Shown here piece after piece: positions 60,168 to 64,000 of a stretch of DNA of 64,000 nt (its first letter is position 1; each line of letters begins with the position of its first letter). The DNA comes from Chryseobacterium sp. T16E-39 (GTDB lineage Bacteria > Bacteroidota > Bacteroidia > Flavobacteriales > Weeksellaceae), in NCBI RefSeq assembly GCF_002216065.1, contig NZ_CP022282.1:1-64000 (forward strand), written 5' to 3'. The notes below the pieces were generated by a model that worked only from the letters and a program-made list of their open reading frames with translations, had not been told where the DNA came from and made no database searches. Made by a program: the position numbers and the translations under genes.

Positions 60168-61772
60168 TTATTCTTTTATAAATTTCTCATAATATATTTT
60201 CTCATTCGTCTGAATTTTTAGGTAATAGGTTCCCTTCGAAAAATGGTCAACTTTAATTGATTTTTGTTGGGTATTTTTCATCATCAACCTTCCAAGGTTA
60301 TCATAGATCTCAAGCGATAAAACCTCGGTTTCTGAAGCTACATTTAAAATATTCTTAACCGGATTAGGAAATATAGCAATCTTTTGCTTTTTTACGGTTT
60401 CAGACGTGCTTAAAGTTCCATTGTAAAAGCTTCCAAAATTCAAAATTCCATAACCCATCTGATCGGTATGACCAGGATATAAGGATGCAGTTTGTCGTAA
60501 TCTGTTTTTCATCAGATCTCTATTCATCGTTGAAAAAGCCTGAATTAAGCAAGCTACTCCTCCTGCGGCAATAGGTGTTGCTATGGAAGTTCCGTTAACG
60601 ACGGTTGTAGAATTATTCAATACGGTAGGGGTTGCAGTACCTCTTGTGCTTCCATCGGGTTTAATTGCTCCCAATGCATTAGGTCCATAAGAAGAAAATC
60701 CTGAAGAATTTCCTGCTGAATCAACGGAACCGATTGTAAAGACATTCGTATTGTCAGCTGGAGTTGTGATATAATGCCAGGGTTGTTGTCCTGAATTTCC
60801 TGCAGCAATTAAAACAAAAATTCCTTTGGTTGTAGCAATATTAGCCGCTCTGGCAATAAATGAAGTGCTCCCATTCATATCCGAATACTGATAATTATAT
60901 TTTGAATCATCAAATGTTGAATACCCCAAAGAAGTGGTGATAAGGTCAACTCCTTTTCTGTCGGCTTCTTCAGCGGCTTCGATCCAGTAGAGTTCTTCTT
61001 CAGGAACTTCAACCGTAGAGTTTTCACTTCGGTAAAGATAAAAATCTGCATCTGGTGCTGAACCAACAAATGTATCCTGGATGTAACCTCCAATAGCCCC
61101 TAAAACTACAGAACCATGAGCATTGAGGGATGGATTGTAGATGTCATTGGTTTTTGTAACAAAATCGTAACTTGCTTTAATCCTATTGTTCGTCCATAAT
61201 CTGGAAAAAGCAGAACCTGTATTTACGGTTGGAAACCCAGTGTCTATCACAGCAATCGATACTCCGGTTCCTGTAAATCCTGCCAAGTGAAGTGGTCTGA
61301 GATTGATCTGATCGATTTGCTCAGCCCCTGAACCATAATCAAAAGTGGTTAGATTTTTATTGGTATTATCAAAATTTTCCCATTTATTAATATTCAGTTG
61401 TTTAGTTCCCGTTGAGGCATTTCTAGCAAAACTTTCTACCGACTGTACATAAGGCTGAGATTGGAGGGTTGTAATCTGAGCAGAGGTCGCATTGACTGCC
61501 ACTCCATTGAGCCATTTTGAATAGTCTATAACCGTAAAACCAAGATTTTGGATATTTTGAATATAGGATTGTTCAATAGGGGCATCCTGATCGTTTAGAG
61601 AAATTCCCAGGGATGTTCTCCTGTTTAATGACTTCTGACTAAGCTCAGACAGCGGATTTGCATAGAAAACTGATTTATTAGGTTTATCTTTAAAAAAGAC
61701 AAAAACTAGTGCTGTTTGAGCAAAACTAAGAGAATAACCTGTTAAGAGACAAAAGAGTAGAGTTTTTTTCAT
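60168..61772 (-). CDS. Subtilisin-like S8 peptidase exported by the type IX system
   Basis: 534 residues: signal peptide (to 19, SLSFAQ), an inhibitor-like propeptide (about 20-120, with SLNRRTSLGISLNDQDAPIEQSYI), and a catalytic domain with the triad D177 (VSIAVIDTGFP), H219 (NAHGSVVLGAIGG) and S396 (VNGTSIATPIAAG) and oxyanion N326 (AAGNSG). A C-terminal Por/T9SS type A sorting domain follows from about 455 (IAIFPNPVKNILNVASE...LEIYDNLGRLMMKN...FSKGTYYLKIQT). The CTD shows it crosses the outer membrane by T9SS and is likely cell-attached or released. Monocistronic. Confidence 0.95.
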   Translation of the reverse strand: MKKTLLFCLLTGYSLSFAQTALVFVFFKDKPNKSVFYANPLSELSQKSLNRRTSLGISLNDQDAPIEQSYIQNIQNLGFTVIDYSKWLNGVAVNATSAQITTLQSQPYVQSVESFARNASTGTKQLNINKWENFDNTNKNLTTFDYGSGAEQIDQINLRPLHLAGFTGTGVSIAVIDTGFPTVNTGSAFSRLWTNNRIKASYDFVTKTNDIYNPSLNAHGSVVLGAIGGYIQDTFVGSAPDADFYLYRSENSTVEVPEEELYWIEAAEEADRKGVDLITTSLGYSTFDDSKYNYQYSDMNGSTSFIARAANIATTKGIFVLIAAGNSGQQPWHYITTPADNTNVFTIGSVDSAGNSSGFSSYGPNALGAIKPDGSTRGTATPTVLNNSTTVVNGTSIATPIAAGGVACLIQAFSTMNRDLMKNRLRQTASLYPGHTDQMGYGILNFGSFYNGTLSTSETVKKQKIAIFPNPVKNILNVASETEVLSLEIYDNLGRLMMKNTQQKSIKVDHFSKGTYYLKIQTNEKIYYEKFIKE

Positions 61773-61858
61773 AGAGTTATTTTGTATAAAGGTAAAACAA
61801 AATCAATAAAATTTTTGAATGGATTTTAAATTCCTTATTTTTACGGAAATATTTATTT

Positions 61859-62983
61859 ATGAAAAAAATTCAGATGGTTGACTTGCAAAGTCAGTATTAC
61901 AAAATAAAGAATGATGTAGATAATGCAGTATTAAATGTAATGGATTCAGCGGCTTTTATCAATGGCCCAGAAGTAAAGTCCTTCCAGAATGAATTGGAAT
62001 CTTATTTAGAAGTAAAGCACGTAATCCCTTGTGCAAACGGGACAGATGCTTTACAGATTGCTTTGATGGCTTTAGACCTTAAAGAAGGGGATGAGGTGAT
62101 CACTGCCGATTTTACTTTTGCAGCTACTGTAGAGGTAATTCATTTATTGAAACTTAAATCTGTTTTAGTAGATGTAGATTACGATACATTCACCATTTCA
62201 ACAGAAGAAATAAAAAAAGCAATTACTCCAAGGACGAAAGCAATTATTCCGGTACATATTTTTGGACAATGTGCCAACATGGAAGAGATCCTGAAGATTG
62301 CTGAAGAGAATAATTTGTTTGTTATTGAAGATAACGCGCAGGCCATTGGTTCAGACTATACCTTTTCTGATGGTACTGTAAAACAGGCAGGGACTATGTC
62401 TACTGTAGGAACTACTTCTTTCTTTCCTTCTAAAAATTTAGGATGCTATGGAGATGGAGGTGCTATTTTTACCAATAATGATGAGTTAGCTCACCGTTTA
62501 AGAGGAATTGTAAATCATGGGATGTATGAAAGATACTATCATGATGAGGTAGGGGTGAACTCTCGTTTAGACAGTATTCAGGCTGCTATTTTAAGAAAAA
62601 AACTTCCAAACCTTGATTCTTATAATGAAGCGAGAAGAAAGGCAGCTGATTACTACGATGAGGCTTTTGCAGGAAATTCAAACATATTAACTCCAAAAAG
62701 AGCTGAAAACACGACACACGTATTTCATCAGTATACGTTAAGAATATTAAATGGAAAACGTAATGAATTACAAAAATTCCTTACAGAAAAAGAAATTCCT
62801 GCAATGATCTATTATCCGGTAGCATTGAGAAAACAAAAAGCTTATTTTCAGGAAAGTAATGATGCCGACTTTGTGAATACGGACAAGTTATTGGATCAGG
62901 TTATTTCTCTTCCGATGCATACGGAATTGGACGAAGAACAGTTGAAGTATATTACTGATGCTGTGTTGGAGTTTATGGGGTAG
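61859..62983 (+). CDS. DegT/DnrJ/EryC1/StrS-family sugar aminotransferase
   Basis: The 374-residue PLP enzyme makes amino sugars from keto-sugar nucleotides. PLP Lys is K192 in SFFPSKNLGCYGDGGAIF, with D158 in VIEDNAQAIG contacting the ring; NGTDALQIALMALDLKEGDEVI and VGVNSRLDSIQAAIL are family hallmarks. Closest in character to WbpE/WecE-type enzymes that aminate UDP- or dTDP-sugars for O-antigen or capsule. A nearby galE start (63471) supports an envelope polysaccharide region beginning here. The exact sugar is not readable. Confidence 0.93.
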   Translation: MKKIQMVDLQSQYYKIKNDVDNAVLNVMDSAAFINGPEVKSFQNELESYLEVKHVIPCANGTDALQIALMALDLKEGDEVITADFTFAATVEVIHLLKLKSVLVDVDYDTFTISTEEIKKAITPRTKAIIPVHIFGQCANMEEILKIAEENNLFVIEDNAQAIGSDYTFSDGTVKQAGTMSTVGTTSFFPSKNLGCYGDGGAIFTNNDELAHRLRGIVNHGMYERYYHDEVGVNSRLDSIQAAILRKKLPNLDSYNEARRKAADYYDEAFAGNSNILTPKRAENTTHVFHQYTLRILNGKRNELQKFLTEKEIPAMIYYPVALRKQKAYFQESNDADFVNTDKLLDQVISLPMHTELDEEQLKYITDAVLEFMG

Positions 62984-62984
62984 A

Positions 62985-63440
62985 ATGAGAGAAGAATTTT
63001 TCTTAAAAGGTAAAAAATATAAATTCTTTTTAGGATTTCATCTTTTTGTTTTGGTGCTATACTCAATATTTATGATTATTGCTCTTAAATCTCATCATTC
63101 TTCATCCAGCTATAAATACTATGAAAGTAATATTTCAGAAACTCTTTTTAAATATACCTTTTATATTATAATAAATTTGATTTTATCTCTGGTACTTTAT
63201 TTAAAGATAAAGAATGCAAAAGTTATTCTTAATCTTTTTGCAACAATAATTTTTATAATACTTTGTTACGCATTGTATACTTTGATAATAACTTACCAGA
63301 ATAATACATATTATAATTTTGTAATTTGTTTTAATATTTTGATTGTTGGATTTATAATTTTTTATATCTCCTATCTGAATATTAAAAGTCAAGAAGATCA
63401 GAATAACGAAATAGAAAGTTTAGGACAAGACGAAGAATAA
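62985..63440 (+). CDS. Small four-helix membrane protein
   Basis: 151 residues from the ATG at 62985 (1 nt after the aminotransferase stop; an in-frame ATG at 62958 would overlap the upstream gene). Four hydrophobic segments (about 14-34, 52-70, 78-98, 104-124) and an acidic C-terminal tail (SQEDQNNEIESLGQDEE). I recognise no family. Base composition is very AT-rich, typical of such membrane proteins. It is probably cotranscribed with the aminotransferase and galE. Confidence 0.7.
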   Translation: MREEFFLKGKKYKFFLGFHLFVLVLYSIFMIIALKSHHSSSSYKYYESNISETLFKYTFYIIINLILSLVLYLKIKNAKVILNLFATIIFIILCYALYTLIITYQNNTYYNFVICFNILIVGFIIFYISYLNIKSQEDQNNEIESLGQDEE

Positions 63441-63470
63441 AAATTCAAAATATAAAAATATAAAACATAA

Positions 63471-64000
63471 ATGGCAATACTGGTAACAGGAGGTCTTGGA
63501 TATATAGGTTCTCACACTGTTGTAGAACTTCTTAATAATAACTTTGATGTTGTTATTGTAGATGATTTATCCAATTCAGAAAGATTTATTTTAAAAAATA
63601 TAGAAGAAATTACAGGAAAGAAACCTGTTTTTTATCCTTTTGATTTAAAAAGAAAGGAACTTTTGACTCAGGTTTTTGATGCCCACCAAATTGATGGATG
63701 TATTAACTTTGCAGCTTCTAAGGCTGTCGGAGAAAGCCAGGTAATGCCGGTTGACTATTACGAGAATAATTTATTTTCTTTGATCAATATTCTTCAGGAA
63801 TTTAAGAAAAGAGAAATTTCTAATTTTATTTTCAGCTCTTCATGTACTGTTTATGGGCAGGCAGACGTAATGCCTATAGATGAAAATACTCCCTTAAAGC
63901 TGCCAGAGAGTGTTTATGGGAAAACGAAACAGATGGGAGAGGAAATCATTAAAGATTTTGCGAATGCATACAAAAGAAAAGTTTCCCTATTAAGGTATTT
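63471..64000 (+). CDS. galE: UDP-glucose 4-epimerase (partial, runs off the window)
   Basis: ATG at 63471 opens a frame that continues to the last base (176 codons seen; no stop). VTGGLGYIGSHTVVELL (about 5-21) is the NAD-binding glycine motif, VIVDDLSNS follows, FAASKAVGESQ matches the GalE F.A.KAVGES motif, FSSSCTVYG holds the catalytic Ser, and SVYGKTK the YxxxK pair. It interconverts UDP-glucose and UDP-galactose. About half of the usual 335-345 residues are visible. It starts 30 nt after the small membrane protein gene. Confidence 0.93.
   Translation, partial: MAILVTGGLGYIGSHTVVELLNNNFDVVIVDDLSNSERFILKNIEEITGKKPVFYPFDLKRKELLTQVFDAHQIDGCINFAASKAVGESQVMPVDYYENNLFSLINILQEFKKREISNFIFSSSCTVYGQADVMPIDENTPLKLPESVYGKTKQMGEEIIKDFANAYKRKVSLLRY

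Overview
The window looks like chromosomal DNA of a flavobacterium of the Chryseobacterium/Elizabethkingia type. The base composition is AT-rich, many genes carry the Bacteroidetes promoter box TAnnTTTG, SusC/SusD proteins and a type IX secretion (T9SS) C-terminal domain are present, and intergenic filler repeats abound. The genus is inferred from family resemblance only. The sequence starts exactly at the dnaA start codon, so the replicon was probably rotated to dnaA. No rRNA, tRNA, CRISPR array, prophage or insertion sequence was seen.

Layout. 1-4.7 kb: dnaA, a phosphatase/NTF2-like/methylase operon, and two membrane-associated proteins. 4.8-11.2 kb: an AraC regulator, a TolC-HlyD-MFS tripartite exporter, a TonB-dependent receptor reduced to its two ends by an internal deletion, and an intact siderophore-interacting reductase; this may be a decayed siderophore locus. 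11.4-14.3 kb: a methyltransferase and metG. 14.6-26.3 kb: an alpha-glucan utilisation locus (SusC, SusD, SusE, GH97, GH13, an NTF2-like protein and a maltose-type MFS permease). 26.7-32.2 kb: a GMC oxidoreductase with MFS permease, then redox genes (azoreductase with divergent HxlR regulator, pirin, FMN reductase). 32.2-39.8 kb: purine genes purM, purN, purH, purD and guaA, with a lipoprotein hydrolase inserted between purN and purH and a very small transcription unit in front of purM. 40.1-49.5 kb: a large glycoside hydrolase, a GNAT-nitrilase fusion, a methyltransferase, an unlisted 54-residue cysteine-rich peptide with a double-glycine-type leader, a UbiB kinase, an FG-GAP-like secreted protein, a 7-bp tandem repeat and a DEAD-box helicase. 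49.5-53.6 kb, minus strand: TPR protein, SGNH hydrolase, lipocalin-like lipoprotein, YqhD-type alcohol dehydrogenase and a second HxlR regulator. The latter diverges from an orphan dihydrolipoyl dehydrogenase across a long inverted repeat. 55.1-57.3 kb: a secreted protein and a serine hydrolase broken by one in-frame TAG. 57.5-64 kb: PEP carboxylase, a T9SS-exported subtilase, a sugar aminotransferase, a small membrane protein and the start of galE.

Themes. Several genes (AraC, PEP carboxylase, DEAD-box helicase, lipocalin) have the -7 box only 4-5 nt before ATG, which predicts leaderless mRNAs. Strong hairpins ending in T-runs lie between most converging genes. The best candidates for something undescribed are the cysteine-rich peptide at 45460-45624, the mini transcription unit at 32162-32320, the HxlR operator at 53615-53660 and the intergenic repeat families.
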